Below, piece after piece: positions 1 to 9,750 of a stretch of DNA of 64,000 bases. Location of the stretch: the NCBI GenBank assembly GCA_026705925.1, contig JAPOZT010000028.1, positions 1 to 64,000 on the forward strand. The letters run 5' to 3'. Each line of letters opens with the position of its first letter. Within the stretch, counting starts at the first letter, position 1. The notes beneath the pieces were generated by a model that had not been told where the DNA came from, did no database searches, and worked only from the letters and a program-made list of their open reading frames with translations. The stretch is from Gemmatimonadota bacterium. Lineage in GTDB: Bacteria; JAAXHH01. The translations under genes and the position numbers were made by a program.

Positions 1-2
1 TT

Positions 3-1019
3 CATCCAAAAGGATCGATTGCCGGCGAGGCCCGTGAACGGGGCTTCTCGGTGGAAACCGTCCCGATCGGCGGTTACGTGAACCCCCTTTCGACCTGCGC
101 GCTGGGGCGCTGCATCCGCCGCTTCCGGCCCGGCGTCCTCCATCTCCACCTGTCCCGCGACCTCTGGCAGGCCGTGCCCGCCGCACGGCTGGCGGGGTTC
201 GGGGGACCGCTTCTGCTCACCAAGCACGTCGGTTCCTACGTCACGAAGAAGGATCCGCTGCACCGCTGGCTGTACCGGCGCGTTTCCCGCGTCATCACGG
301 TATCGGAGACGCTGAACAGGAACGTGCGGGAGACCTGTCCCGTACCGCCGGACCGCGTGGTGACGGTGCATCCGGCCCTGGACCTGGTACGGTTCGATCC
401 GGCCCGCTACGACCGGGAAGACACGAGACGATCGCTCGGGATCGCCTCTGGAGTCCGGTTGGTGGGGACCGTTGGCCGCCTATCTCCAGGAAAGGGCTAC
501 GAGGAGTTCCTGCAGGCCGCCCGATTGCTTCGGGACCGCCATCGGGAGATGCCCCTGCGGTTCGTCGTGGTGGGCGAAGCGAGCTACGGCGAGGAAGCGT
601 ACCACGACGGAATCGTTCGGCAGGCCCGGGAACTCGGCCTGGGTGATACCGTGCTGTTCACGGGCTTCAGACGCGATATTCCTGCCTTGCTGAACGCCAT
701 GGACGTTTTTATATTTCCCTCCAGAGCAGAGGGTTTCGGCGCGACGGTCATCGAGGCGATGGCCATGGGCGTGGCCTGTGTATCGACCCGGTCGGACGGC
801 ACGCTGGACACGGTTGAGGACGGCGAAACGGGCCTGGTCTTCCAGGGAGGCGACGCGGAGGGGCTCGCGCGGTCGGTCGAATCGCTGCTGATGGACGAGC
901 GTCTTCGCGTGCGCATGGCGGAGACGGGCCGCGTGCGGGCCAGGGCACGCTTCAGTCTCGACACCATGACCGACCGGGTGGAAGCGCTCTACGCCGCCTC
1001 AATGGCCCCTCCCGCCTGA
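3..1019 (+). CDS. Glycosyltransferase family 4, truncated by window start
   Basis: Reading frame stays open upstream of the GTG at 51 to the window edge (HPKGSIAGEARERGFS-VETV); GT4-like C-terminal region (GTVGRLSPGKGYEEFL...FPSRAEGFGATVIEAMAMG). Confidence 0.85.
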   Translation, partial: HPKGSIAGEARERGFSVETVPIGGYVNPLSTCALGRCIRRFRPGVLHLHLSRDLWQAVPAARLAGFGGPLLLTKHVGSYVTKKDPLHRWLYRRVSRVITVSETLNRNVRETCPVPPDRVVTVHPALDLVRFDPARYDREDTRRSLGIASGVRLVGTVGRLSPGKGYEEFLQAARLLRDRHREMPLRFVVVGEASYGEEAYHDGIVRQARELGLGDTVLFTGFRRDIPALLNAMDVFIFPSRAEGFGATVIEAMAMGVACVSTRSDGTLDTVEDGETGLVFQGGDAEGLARSVESLLMDERLRVRMAETGRVRARARFSLDTMTDRVEALYAASMAPPA

Positions 1020-1037
1020 CCCACTAATCGACCCCCC

Positions 1038-3026
1038 ATGAATCTGTATCTCCGAGTATTATCCTACGTAAAACCCTACTGGTACTTCATGGCTGGCGCC
1101 ATGGTATGCATGGCCTGTTTCGCGCTGACCAGCAGCGCCACGGTCTGGGTAGCCCTGCCCTTTTTGCAGACCCTCTTCGGCCAGGAGACTGTGCAGACGG
1201 TTCAGGACGGGCAGGACGAGCGGCCAGGGCAGGTCGGGCCGCCGGGGCAACCAGGGCAAACAGAGCAGGCCGCCTTGCCCGGGCAGATCGGTCAGGGCGG
1301 TCAAGGCAGTCAGGGCGGGCAGCTCGACCTGGCCCAGGATTCGGCGAACCGGCTGGAGCAGCGCACCGGGATGACGGGCCTGCGCGAGACGTTGAAGGAC
1401 CGCACCAACGATCTGATCAGGCGGCCGACCAAGCAGGCGACCCTCGAGCGTCTCTGCCTGATTATTTTATTTATCCTCCTGCTCAAGAACATCAGCAGTT
1501 ACCTGCAGGCCTACCTGATGGCCTACGCCGAAAACGGGGTCATCAAAGACCTCAGGAACCACCTGTATATCCATCTGCACCGTCTCTCCCTGTCCTATTT
1601 CCACCGGGAACGCACGGGTGAGCTCATCTCTCGAGTATCCTACGATGTCATGAAGATCAACGGGACCATATCGGCCGCATTCGGTACACTCGTCAAGGAG
1701 CCCATGCTGGTGGTGGTCTTCCTCGCGATCCTCCTGATCCTCAGCTGGCAGTTGACGCTGGTCTCCCTGGTCCTGCTTCCCCTGAGCATCCTCGTCATCA
1801 CCACGGTGGGCAGGCGCCTTCGCCGGAGCAGCACGGCCTCCCAGGAGGCCATGGCCGACCTGACCTCGACGCTCCAGGAGACCGTGGCCGGCGTGCGAGT
1901 GGTCAAGGCCTTCAACATGGAGTCCTTCGAAATCGGCAAGTTCAAACGGCAGACGCAACACTACTTCCGCACGCTGCTCCGCCTGACGCACATGCACAAC
2001 CTGGCCAGCCCCGTCACGGAGATCCTGGGCGGCGTCGTGGGCCTGGCGATTCTCTGGTACGGCGGGCGGCAGGTCCTGGAAGGCGGCCTGCTGGCGCCCG
2101 AGGACTTCCTGACCTTTTTCCTGGCCCTCTTCTCCATGATGAAACCGGTCAAGGAACTTGGACAGGTGCATAACCGGATCCAGGAAGGGATCGCCGCCGC
2201 CGACCGCGTGTTTTCCGTGCTGGACACGGACCCGGAGATCACGGACGCCCCGGGTGCGGTCCCGTTGCCCGACCTGCGTCGGGAGATCCGGCTCGATCGC
2301 GTTTCCTTCCGGTACGATACGGTATCCGATCCCGCCCTGGAAGAAATCGACCTGGTGGTCCGATCGGGCGAGACCGTGGCGCTCGTGGGACCCAGCGGCG
2401 GCGGCAAGTCCACCCTGGTGGATCTCGTCGCGCGGTTCTACGATCCGACCGGAGGGCGCATCGAGATCGACGGGCAGGACCTGCGTTCGGTCACGGTGGC
2501 CTCTCTCCGGGAGAAGATGGGCATCGTTACCCAGGACGTGATCCTCTTCAACGATACGGTACGCAACAATATCGCCTACGGCGTGGCGGACATGCCCCGG
2601 GAACGGATACGGGCCGCCGCGGCCGCTGCGAACGCGGACGCCTTCATTGAGCAATTGCCCGACGGTTACAATACGTTTCTCGGGGAGCGGGGCGTGCGGC
2701 TTTCCGGGGGGCAGCGCCAGCGCATCGCCATCGCCCGGGCCATCCTGAAGGATCCCCAGATCCTCATATTCGACGAGGCCACGTCCAGTCTGGACACCGA
2801 GTCCGAGCTGCTGGTGCAGGAGGCCATCGACCGGCTGATGAAGGGCAGGACGGCCCTGGTCATCGCCCATCGCCTGTCGACGGTGCAGAAAGCGGACCGG
2901 GTGGTCGTGGTCGACCGCGGCCGGATCGTCCAGACCGGCGTCCACGCGTCGCTGGTCCAGGTAGACGGCCTGTACCGGAAGCTCTACAACCTGCAGTTCC
3001 GGGACCAGGAACCGGTCCTGGAATAA
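1038..3026 (+). CDS. ABC exporter, fused permease/ATPase (MsbA/lipid exporter-like)
   Basis: TM domain plus Walker A GPSGGGKST, signature LSGGQRQRIAIARA, Walker B ILIFDEATSSLD; Gln/Gly-rich insert between TM1 and TM2. Confidence 0.9.
   Translation: MNLYLRVLSYVKPYWYFMAGAMVCMACFALTSSATVWVALPFLQTLFGQETVQTVQDGQDERPGQVGPPGQPGQTEQAALPGQIGQGGQGSQGGQLDLAQDSANRLEQRTGMTGLRETLKDRTNDLIRRPTKQATLERLCLIILFILLLKNISSYLQAYLMAYAENGVIKDLRNHLYIHLHRLSLSYFHRERTGELISRVSYDVMKINGTISAAFGTLVKEPMLVVVFLAILLILSWQLTLVSLVLLPLSILVITTVGRRLRRSSTASQEAMADLTSTLQETVAGVRVVKAFNMESFEIGKFKRQTQHYFRTLLRLTHMHNLASPVTEILGGVVGLAILWYGGRQVLEGGLLAPEDFLTFFLALFSMMKPVKELGQVHNRIQEGIAAADRVFSVLDTDPEITDAPGAVPLPDLRREIRLDRVSFRYDTVSDPALEEIDLVVRSGETVALVGPSGGGKSTLVDLVARFYDPTGGRIEIDGQDLRSVTVASLREKMGIVTQDVILFNDTVRNNIAYGVADMPRERIRAAAAAANADAFIEQLPDGYNTFLGERGVRLSGGQRQRIAIARAILKDPQILIFDEATSSLDTESELLVQEAIDRLMKGRTALVIAHRLSTVQKADRVVVVDRGRIVQTGVHASLVQVDGLYRKLYNLQFRDQEPVLE
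1207..1325 (+). repeat. Degenerate 9-bp-period in-frame repeat (GQx/GxQ-rich) within the ABC exporter
   Basis: e.g. GGTCAGGGC-GGTCAAGGC-AGTCAGGGC-GGGCAGCTC at 1290-1325; protein GQVGPPGQPGQTEQAALPGQIGQGGQGSQGGQ. Confidence 0.8.
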
Positions 3027-3036
3027 CGGACGGCCG

Positions 3037-4212
3037 ATGATGTGGTATCCCATCGAGAAGCGGCTCAAGACCCGGGTGCTCAACTGGCTGGCCAGCCATC
3101 CCCTGGGCAATCGCCGCGCGCCACCCGACACGGTCGATACGGATCGCATCGACCGGATCCTGATCATCCGGCAACACGATCAGTTCGGTGATTTCCTGCT
3201 GACCACCCCCGCGATCCACGCGCTGCGGGCGCGGTTTCCCGCCGCGCGCCTCTCCCTGGTGGTCCGCGCCTACCTGTACCCCGTGGCACTCAACAATCCG
3301 GACGTGGACGAGGTCCTGCTGTTCCACGAATCCGGTTTCCGCTGGCGGCCCCGGGACATCCGGACCTTCATCGATCTCATGCGCGACCCCGTTGATCTCG
3401 CCGTCGTGTTCAACACGGTCTCCCACTCCCTGTCCAGCGACCTCATCGCGTGGCTTTCGGGCGCACCTGTGGTCATGGGACCCGAAACGCCCACCTTCGA
3501 CCACCTCGATCACAATCCCTTCTACACCATCAACGTGCCCGTGCGTCCCGAACCCAGGCACCAGATCCAGCGGAACCTGGACGTGGTACGGTACGTGGGC
3601 GCCGATACGGACGACCTGTCCTACCGTTACGCCATGACCGAGGAGGAACGGGCGGTCGGCCGGGCGGTGATCGATGGCCTGGCCGGGGATCCCGGGAAGC
3701 CCCGAGGTCCCGAGCCCGAAGGCCCTGGAACCGCGGGCCCCGTGGTCGCCGTCCACTTCGGCACCGGGGACGCGAGGAAGCGGTACCCCGTGGAACAGCT
3801 GGCCCGCGTCTGCGATGAACTGGCCGCCCGTCGCTCCGCCCGGATCCTGCTCATCCCCGCGCCGGGAGAAGAAGGTCTGCTCCGTGCGCTGCGCGATGCG
3901 GTATCCGCTCCGTTGCACGGCGCTCCGCCCCTGTCGCTGCGGGAGGTCGCGGGCGTGATCCGCGCCGCGGACCTGCTCGTGTGCAACGACACCGGCGTCC
4001 TCCACCTGGCCGCCGCCGTGAAGACGCCCACCCTGTCCTTCCACGCCACCAGCGATCCGGCCCACTGGAAGCCGCCCGGCAGGAGGCACCGCGCCTTCTA
4101 TGCGGCCAGTCAACGGATCGGGGAGATACCGCCGGACCGCGTGTGCCGCGAAATCATCGCCATGCTCGATGATCCCGGCAGCGGCGAAACGGGCGAGATC
4201 ATCCGGGTCTGA
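3037..4212 (+). CDS. Glycosyltransferase family 9 (heptosyltransferase-like)
   Basis: ILIIRQHDQFGDFLLTTPAIHALR N-terminus and VCNDTGVLHLAAAVKTPTLSFH motif. Confidence 0.85.
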   Translation: MMWYPIEKRLKTRVLNWLASHPLGNRRAPPDTVDTDRIDRILIIRQHDQFGDFLLTTPAIHALRARFPAARLSLVVRAYLYPVALNNPDVDEVLLFHESGFRWRPRDIRTFIDLMRDPVDLAVVFNTVSHSLSSDLIAWLSGAPVVMGPETPTFDHLDHNPFYTINVPVRPEPRHQIQRNLDVVRYVGADTDDLSYRYAMTEEERAVGRAVIDGLAGDPGKPRGPEPEGPGTAGPVVAVHFGTGDARKRYPVEQLARVCDELAARRSARILLIPAPGEEGLLRALRDAVSAPLHGAPPLSLREVAGVIRAADLLVCNDTGVLHLAAAVKTPTLSFHATSDPAHWKPPGRRHRAFYAASQRIGEIPPDRVCREIIAMLDDPGSGETGEIIRV

Positions 4213-4238
4213 ACCCGGTCCGGGACGGCCTAATTCAC

Positions 4239-4267
4239 TTGACACGACGCCTGCCCGCTCATACCAT
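4239..4267 (+). promoter_or_regulatory. Candidate sigma70-type promoter TTGACA-N17-TACCAT
   Basis: TTGACA 4239-4244, 17-nt spacer, TACCAT 4262-4267. Confidence 0.45.
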
Positions 4268-4292
4268 GTTGCCCGCTCAGGCGAACGCCTCC

Positions 4293-4814
4293 ATGGCACG
4301 GGAACGGGTGAACATGGCGACCAAACTCGATCTGGGCTGCGGACCTTTCGGGAAGCTGGAAGGGGCCGTCGGCCTGGACATCAACGATGCGGCGCACGTG
4401 GACGTCGTGCACAGCCTGGACGACTACCCCTATCCCTTCGACGACGCACAGTTCGATCACGTCGAGATGTCACACATCCTGGAGCATATCCTTCAGCCGG
4501 TCCGGGCCATGGACGAAGTGTACCGCATCGCGCGGTCCGGGGCGTCGGTCCGCATCGTCACGCCCCACTACTCGTCGCAGCTTTCATATGGCGACCTGAC
4601 GCACTATCATCACTTCGGCTACGTGACGATCACCCAGATGTGCCGGGACGGACGGTTTAGGATGGACGAATGCAGGCTGATCTTCAGCGACGTCTACCGG
4701 GTGCTGGGCATCAGCCTGCTCGCCAACCGGTTTCCCCGCAGATGGGAGAAGTACCTCGCGTTCATCTTCCCCGGCATGTACGTGGAGGCGAAGCTGACCG
4801 TAGTCAAGCCCTGA
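4293..4814 (+). CDS. Class I SAM-dependent methyltransferase
   Basis: KLDLGCGPFGKLEGAVGLDI SAM motif, HILEHILQPVRAMDEVYRI; start placed at 4293 or 4314 because the ORF-track TTG at 4239 coincides with a -35 box. Confidence 0.8.
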   Translation: MARERVNMATKLDLGCGPFGKLEGAVGLDINDAAHVDVVHSLDDYPYPFDDAQFDHVEMSHILEHILQPVRAMDEVYRIARSGASVRIVTPHYSSQLSYGDLTHYHHFGYVTITQMCRDGRFRMDECRLIFSDVYRVLGISLLANRFPRRWEKYLAFIFPGMYVEAKLTVVKP

Positions 4815-4842
4815 ACGGAAAGGGCTGAACCGGAGGACCGAC

Positions 4843-5214
4843 ATGTCTGACTCGACGGATTCAGCCGGCAGCAAAGGCACCGCACCGGATTCAGCCGGTA
4901 GCGGGAGCGCATCGGTGGATTCAGCCGGCAGCAGGGCCGCCGCGGCGCTGCGCCGCTACTGGCGGGCCAACATCCGGATCATGGCCGTGCTGCTCGGACT
5001 CTGGGCCCTGGCCGGCCTGGGAGCCGGCATCCTGTTCGCGGACACGCTCAACGCGTACCGCATATCCGGCACCGGCTTTCCCCTCGGGTTCTGGTTCGCC
5101 CACCAGGGCAGCATCATCGTGTTCGTGCTGCTCATACTGGCCTACTGCCTGTACATGAACCGCCTGGACAACCGGCACCGCCGGGAACTCGAAACCACCA
5201 GGCAGGAAGGGTAG
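4843..5214 (+). CDS. DUF4212-type small subunit of sodium/solute symporter
   Basis: Two TM segments, directly upstream of a sodium:solute symporter; repetitive N-terminus DSAGS. Confidence 0.75.
   Translation: MSDSTDSAGSKGTAPDSAGSGSASVDSAGSRAAAALRRYWRANIRIMAVLLGLWALAGLGAGILFADTLNAYRISGTGFPLGFWFAHQGSIIVFVLLILAYCLYMNRLDNRHRRELETTRQEG
4858..4933 (+). repeat. Three copies of GGATTCAGCCGGYAGC spaced exactly 30 bp, in frame
   Basis: Copies at 4858, 4888, 4918. Confidence 0.85.
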
Positions 5215-5223
5215 CCGCGGGCG

Positions 5224-7077
5224 ATGTCGGTACAGGCTTGGACCTATTTCTTCGTAGCCCTCTCTTTCGGCCTCTATCTCTTTATCGCGTGGCGTACCCG
5301 GGTCCGGGACACCCGGGGCTTCTACGTCGCCGGCCGGGGCGTGCCCGCGGCGGCCAACGGCATGGCCACGGCCGCCGACTGGATGAGCGCGGCGTCCTTC
5401 ATTTCCATGGCCGGGCTGATTTCCACGATGGGATACGCCGGCGGCGTCTATCTCATGGGCTGGACGGGCGGTTACGTGCTGCTGGCGCTGCTGCTCGCGC
5501 CCTACCTTCGGAAATTCGGCCACTATACCGTGCCGGACTTCGTGGGAGACCGCTTCGCTTCGGACCTCGCGCGCGTCGTGGCCGTCTCGTGCGCCATATT
5601 CATCAGTTTTACCTACGTAGCGGGGCAGATGCGCGGCGTGGGCGTCGTTTTCAGCCGGTTCCTCGAAGTGGACATCCATATCGGCGTCATCATCGGGATG
5701 GCCATTGTCTTCATCTACGCCACGCTCGGGGGAATGAAGGGCATCACGTGGACCCAGGTCGCCCAGTACTGGGTGCTCATCACCGCCTTCTTGATCCCCG
5801 CCATCGCCATCAGCATCAAGCTCACGGGAAGCCCCCTGCCTCAGGCGGGACTCGGCACCACACTGGAGCCTTCGATCGCGGGCCAGTCAGGCGTATACCT
5901 GCTGGAAAAGCTCAACCAGATACATGCGGACCTGGGATTCAGCAGCTACACGTCCACCTTCGTGGGAGGGTGGGACAAGGTCAATGTATTCTGCGTGGCC
6001 CTCGCGCTCATGGTGGGCACGGCGGGCCTGCCCCACGTGCTCGTCCGGTTCTACACCGTCAAATCGGTCCGGGCCGCGAGATGGAGCGCTTTCTGGGCGC
6101 TGTTGTTCATCTCCCTGCTCTACTTGACGGCGCCCGCGACGGCGGCCTTCGCGCGGTATTACATGATCGACAGCCTGAACGGCAAGACCGCGCAGGAACT
6201 GCCCTCCTGGTTCGAAAACTGGGAGAAGACCGGCCTGATCCTGTGGATGGACGACGGAGACGGCGTCATGCGGTATTCGGCCGGTGAGGACAACGAGATC
6301 TTTCGCGGCGGTTCCCTGTCGCACGCTGAACTGTCCTCCGTACAGGTCAACCACCAGGCGTGGCTCGATTCGGACGGCGCCGCGGGGGCGGATGGTCGCA
6401 CGGCCCTCAGGGCCCGGGGACTTTCGGGCCCGGACCGCGACATCATCGTGCTGGCGACGCCGGAGATGGCCGAACTGGCCAGTTGGATCATCGCGCTCGT
6501 CGCGGCCGGCGGCCTGGCGGCGGCCCTGTCCACCGCCAGCGGGCTGCTGCTCGTCATTTCGTCCAGTGTTTCCCACGACCTGTACTACCGTGTACTGCGC
6601 CCGAACGCGAGCGAGAGTCAGCGCCTTTCCGTGGGCCGGGGGGTGATCGGCATCGCTGTGATCGTGGCCGGCGTATTCGGCATCTACCCGCCGGGATTCG
6701 TCAGCCAGGTGGTGGCTTTCGCCTTCGGCCTTGCCGCCGCGAGCTTCTTCCCCGCCATCGTACTGGGCATTTTCAGCAAGCGCGTGGGCACGATACCCGC
6801 CGTGTGCGGTATCCTGGCCGGCATCGGCTTTACGGCTTTCTACATCATCGCCTGCGTGTTCTTCGGCATGGAAACCTGGACCTTCGGGCTGTTCGCCAAC
6901 GGCATCAGTCCCCAGGGGATCGGGACGATCGGCATGCTGATCAACTTCGCCGTGACCCTGGGGCTCACGCCGCTTTTCCCCAGGCCCGGCAAGGAAATCG
7001 AGGCCATGGTCGACTCGGTCAGGGAACCGGAAGACGCCGGACCCGCGGTGCAGATCGAGACGGCCCCGGAACATTGA
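5224..7077 (+). CDS. Sodium:solute symporter family protein (acetate-permease-like)
   Basis: SSS family: GFYVAGRGVPAAANGMATAADWMSAASFISMAGLI, multiple TM segments. Confidence 0.9.
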   Translation: MSVQAWTYFFVALSFGLYLFIAWRTRVRDTRGFYVAGRGVPAAANGMATAADWMSAASFISMAGLISTMGYAGGVYLMGWTGGYVLLALLLAPYLRKFGHYTVPDFVGDRFASDLARVVAVSCAIFISFTYVAGQMRGVGVVFSRFLEVDIHIGVIIGMAIVFIYATLGGMKGITWTQVAQYWVLITAFLIPAIAISIKLTGSPLPQAGLGTTLEPSIAGQSGVYLLEKLNQIHADLGFSSYTSTFVGGWDKVNVFCVALALMVGTAGLPHVLVRFYTVKSVRAARWSAFWALLFISLLYLTAPATAAFARYYMIDSLNGKTAQELPSWFENWEKTGLILWMDDGDGVMRYSAGEDNEIFRGGSLSHAELSSVQVNHQAWLDSDGAAGADGRTALRARGLSGPDRDIIVLATPEMAELASWIIALVAAGGLAAALSTASGLLLVISSSVSHDLYYRVLRPNASESQRLSVGRGVIGIAVIVAGVFGIYPPGFVSQVVAFAFGLAAASFFPAIVLGIFSKRVGTIPAVCGILAGIGFTAFYIIACVFFGMETWTFGLFANGISPQGIGTIGMLINFAVTLGLTPLFPRPGKEIEAMVDSVREPEDAGPAVQIETAPEH

Positions 7078-7095
7078 TCCGCGGGAGCCGGCGCC

Positions 7096-7881
7096 ATGTC
7101 CCTCTCCGTCATCATTATCGCCCGGAACGAAGCTTCGCGGATCGAAGCCTGCCTGCAGAGCGCGCGGTTCGCCGACGAGATCGTGCTCGTGGACTCGGGG
7201 AGCGACGACGATACCGTCGCCATCGCGCGGGAGTACGCCGACCACGTCATCGAATCGGAGTGGCTGGGCTACGGTCCGACCAAGCAACTGGCCCTGGAGC
7301 ACGCCACGGGCGACTGGGTGCTCTGGCTTGATGCCGACGAGCGCGTTCCGCCGGACCTGCGGGATGAAATCCTCGCCGTCGCGGCAAAGGAGGACCGCGC
7401 CGGTTACCGGATCGCGAGGAAGACGCTTTTTCTGGGACACTGGATCCGGCATTGCGGATGGTACCCCGATTACGTGCTGCGCCTCTTCCGGCGCGGGGCC
7501 GATCCCCGGTTCACCAACGACGAGGTGCACGAGGCGCTGCGCATACGGGGACCGGTCGGCGATCTGAAGCACCCCATGATCCACGATACCGATCCCACCC
7601 TCCACCACTACCTGGACAAGTTCAACAGCTTCACCAGTCTCGGCGCCCGCCAGCTCTACCGGTCGGGCAGGCGTTTCCGTTTGACAGATCTGGTTTTCCG
7701 TCCGATTTTTACCCTGTTCAAAATGTACGTGTGGCACAGAGGTTTCCTGGACGGCCTGCCGGGTTTCATCCTGTGCGGCCTTTCCGCCTGTTACGTTTTC
7801 ACCAAGTACGCCAAGCTCTGGCACCTTCACCTCCGGGGCTCCGCCGACGCCGAATCGGGCGCGGGGGGCCGATCCTCCTGA
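7096..7881 (+). CDS. Glycosyltransferase family 2 (WaaE/KdtX-like)
   Basis: SVIIIARNEASRIEACLQSARFADEIVLVDSGSDD, LDADERV. Confidence 0.88.
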   Translation: MSLSVIIIARNEASRIEACLQSARFADEIVLVDSGSDDDTVAIAREYADHVIESEWLGYGPTKQLALEHATGDWVLWLDADERVPPDLRDEILAVAAKEDRAGYRIARKTLFLGHWIRHCGWYPDYVLRLFRRGADPRFTNDEVHEALRIRGPVGDLKHPMIHDTDPTLHHYLDKFNSFTSLGARQLYRSGRRFRLTDLVFRPIFTLFKMYVWHRGFLDGLPGFILCGLSACYVFTKYAKLWHLHLRGSADAESGAGGRSS

Positions 7882-7906
7882 AACCGCGCATCCACCGGCG
7901 TTTCTC

Positions 7907-8695
7907 ATGCAATCGCTGTCCGTCGTCGTGATCACGTACAATGAGGAGCGCAAGCTCCGGCGCTGCCTGGACCCGGTCTCCTGGGCCGATGAGATCATCG
8001 TGGTGGACAGCGGCAGCACCGACGGCACGGTGGAAATCGCGGAATCCTGCGGAGGACGCGTGTTTGAGCGGCCGTGGCCTGGTTTTGCCGGCCAGCGGAA
8101 CTTCGGCATGGCGCAGGCCCGCGGGGACTGGATCCTCTTTCTCGACGCGGATGAATACGTCACGGAAGGGCTCGATGCGCGGGTCCGAGACCTGCTGCGG
8201 TCCGGCGGGGATTTCGACGCGTACAAGATCCACCGCCAGGAACACTTTCTCCGGTTTCCCATCCGGCACGGAACGCTCAACCCGAGCTACCAGCCCCGAC
8301 TCCTTAAAAACGGAAAGGGATACTGGACGGGAGGCGCCCACGCCCATATCGAGGTAAACGGCCACGGCGAGCTGGGGCTGATCCACGAAGATCTCTACCA
8401 CGATTCGCACAACACGCTCTCCGATTTCATCGCCCGGATCGACCAGTACACCTCCGTGGACGCGGAGGAGCGGATCAAGGCGGGACAGCGCGTGGGACGG
8501 CTGCGCCTGGTGTTTTCTCCCCTCGGCATGGCCTGGAAATGCTACTTCGTCAAAAAGGGCTTCCGGGACGGTTTTCCCGGTCTCCTCTTCAGCCTGTGCA
8601 TGGGGATCTATTCGTTCCTGAGGCTGGTAAAGGTCTGGCAGGGCGAAACCGGGGCGGAGGAGCGCACGGACGGTCCGGCAAAGCCCTCCGCGTGA
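7907..8695 (+). CDS. Glycosyltransferase family 2 (WaaE/KdtX-like)
   Basis: SVVVITYNEERKLRRCLDPVSWADEIIVVDSGSTDGT, LDADEYV. Confidence 0.88.
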   Translation: MQSLSVVVITYNEERKLRRCLDPVSWADEIIVVDSGSTDGTVEIAESCGGRVFERPWPGFAGQRNFGMAQARGDWILFLDADEYVTEGLDARVRDLLRSGGDFDAYKIHRQEHFLRFPIRHGTLNPSYQPRLLKNGKGYWTGGAHAHIEVNGHGELGLIHEDLYHDSHNTLSDFIARIDQYTSVDAEERIKAGQRVGRLRLVFSPLGMAWKCYFVKKGFRDGFPGLLFSLCMGIYSFLRLVKVWQGETGAEERTDGPAKPSA

Positions 8696-8715
8696 CGGCC
8701 GATTCGGATGGAGTC

Positions 8716-9669
8716 ATGGCACAGCGCGAACGATGCAGTATCGTGATCCCGACGTGGAATGCGGGCTATCTGGTCGAACGGTGCCTCCGTTCATTGAAAG
8801 ACCACGGGGCAGCGGACCGGGCGGAGATCGTGGTGGTGGACGACGGCAGTACGGCCGACACGGCCGAAAGGACGTGGGCGACCTGTCCGGACGCGGTCCT
8901 GGTCAGGCACGACGGGAACAGGGGGTTCGCCGCAGCCTGCAACACAGGGGTGTCGCGGGCTTTGCACGAGGTCGTGGTCCTGCTCAACAACGACGTCGTC
9001 GCCACCGGCCCCTTCCTGGATCCCCTCCTTTCCCATTTCCGTGACGATCGGGTGTTCGCCGTCAATCCACGGGTCTACCAGGCCGGAGACGGGCGTCCCG
9101 GCGGCGGTCTCGTGCGAGGCGCCATGCACTGCGGCCTGCTGCGGCTGAGGTGGGCGGAACGCGAGTCCCTGCGAGAAGGCCGTGCACTCACCCTCTACGC
9201 CAACGGGGCCGCCATGGCGGTGTCCCGGTCGAAGTACCTGGCACTGGGCGGATTCGATACGTTGTATGCCCCGTTCTACTCGGAAGACCTGGACCTGTCC
9301 TACCGCGCGTATCAGCGGGGTTGGACGGTGCTTTACGAACCGGAAAGCCGGCTCACCCACGAACACGGCACGACGATCGGCGCGCGGCACGACCGGGCCT
9401 TCATCGACCGCGTCAGCGCGAGAAACCGAATCCTCTTCGTGTGGCGCAACATGCGGGACCTCAGGTACCTGGTGTCGCATGTCTTCTGGATGATGGCTCG
9501 TTTCCTCGGCGCGGTGCTGAAGGGCGACCTGACCTTCCCGCGTGCGCTGATGGACGCGGCGCGTCTAAGGGATGCGGTAATGAAACGGCGGCGGTCCGAC
9601 CCGGCTTCAGTAGCAACCGACCGCGAGATCCTGGGGTCGACGTCCGGGTGGGCGGATCGGGAAAGTTGA
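8716..9669 (+). CDS. Glycosyltransferase family 2
   Basis: SIVIPTWNAGYLVERCLRSL...VVVDDGSTADT; ATG at 8716 preferred over ORF-track start 8539, which overlaps the previous gene. Confidence 0.85.
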   Translation: MAQRERCSIVIPTWNAGYLVERCLRSLKDHGAADRAEIVVVDDGSTADTAERTWATCPDAVLVRHDGNRGFAAACNTGVSRALHEVVVLLNNDVVATGPFLDPLLSHFRDDRVFAVNPRVYQAGDGRPGGGLVRGAMHCGLLRLRWAERESLREGRALTLYANGAAMAVSRSKYLALGGFDTLYAPFYSEDLDLSYRAYQRGWTVLYEPESRLTHEHGTTIGARHDRAFIDRVSARNRILFVWRNMRDLRYLVSHVFWMMARFLGAVLKGDLTFPRALMDAARLRDAVMKRRRSDPASVATDREILGSTSGWADRES

Positions 9670-9750
9670 GCCCGTGAAGCGGCCGGATCGGCGGACCACC
9701 GGTACTTCGGATCTGCGGATCGCCCGTGCCGAAACAAAACTAGAGGTCTT

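Noticed and set aside
1467-4299. 566-aa and 479-aa - strand ORFs
   Set aside because: Shadows of the ABC exporter and GT9 genes, which have clear motifs.
7681-7709. TTGACA inside GT2 gene at 7681
   Set aside because: -10 candidate (GATTTT) is poor and the site is in conserved coding sequence.
5887-8280. 797-aa open frame on the - strand
   Set aside because: Antisense to symporter and GT2 genes; composition (R/H/G/E-rich) typical of shadow ORFs.
8539-8715. ORF-track start of the third GT2 at 8539
   Set aside because: Would overlap the preceding GT2 by >150 bp; conserved domain starts after ATG 8716. The same logic was applied to the ORFs starting at 10553, 18692, 23344, 27711, 38934 and 55066.
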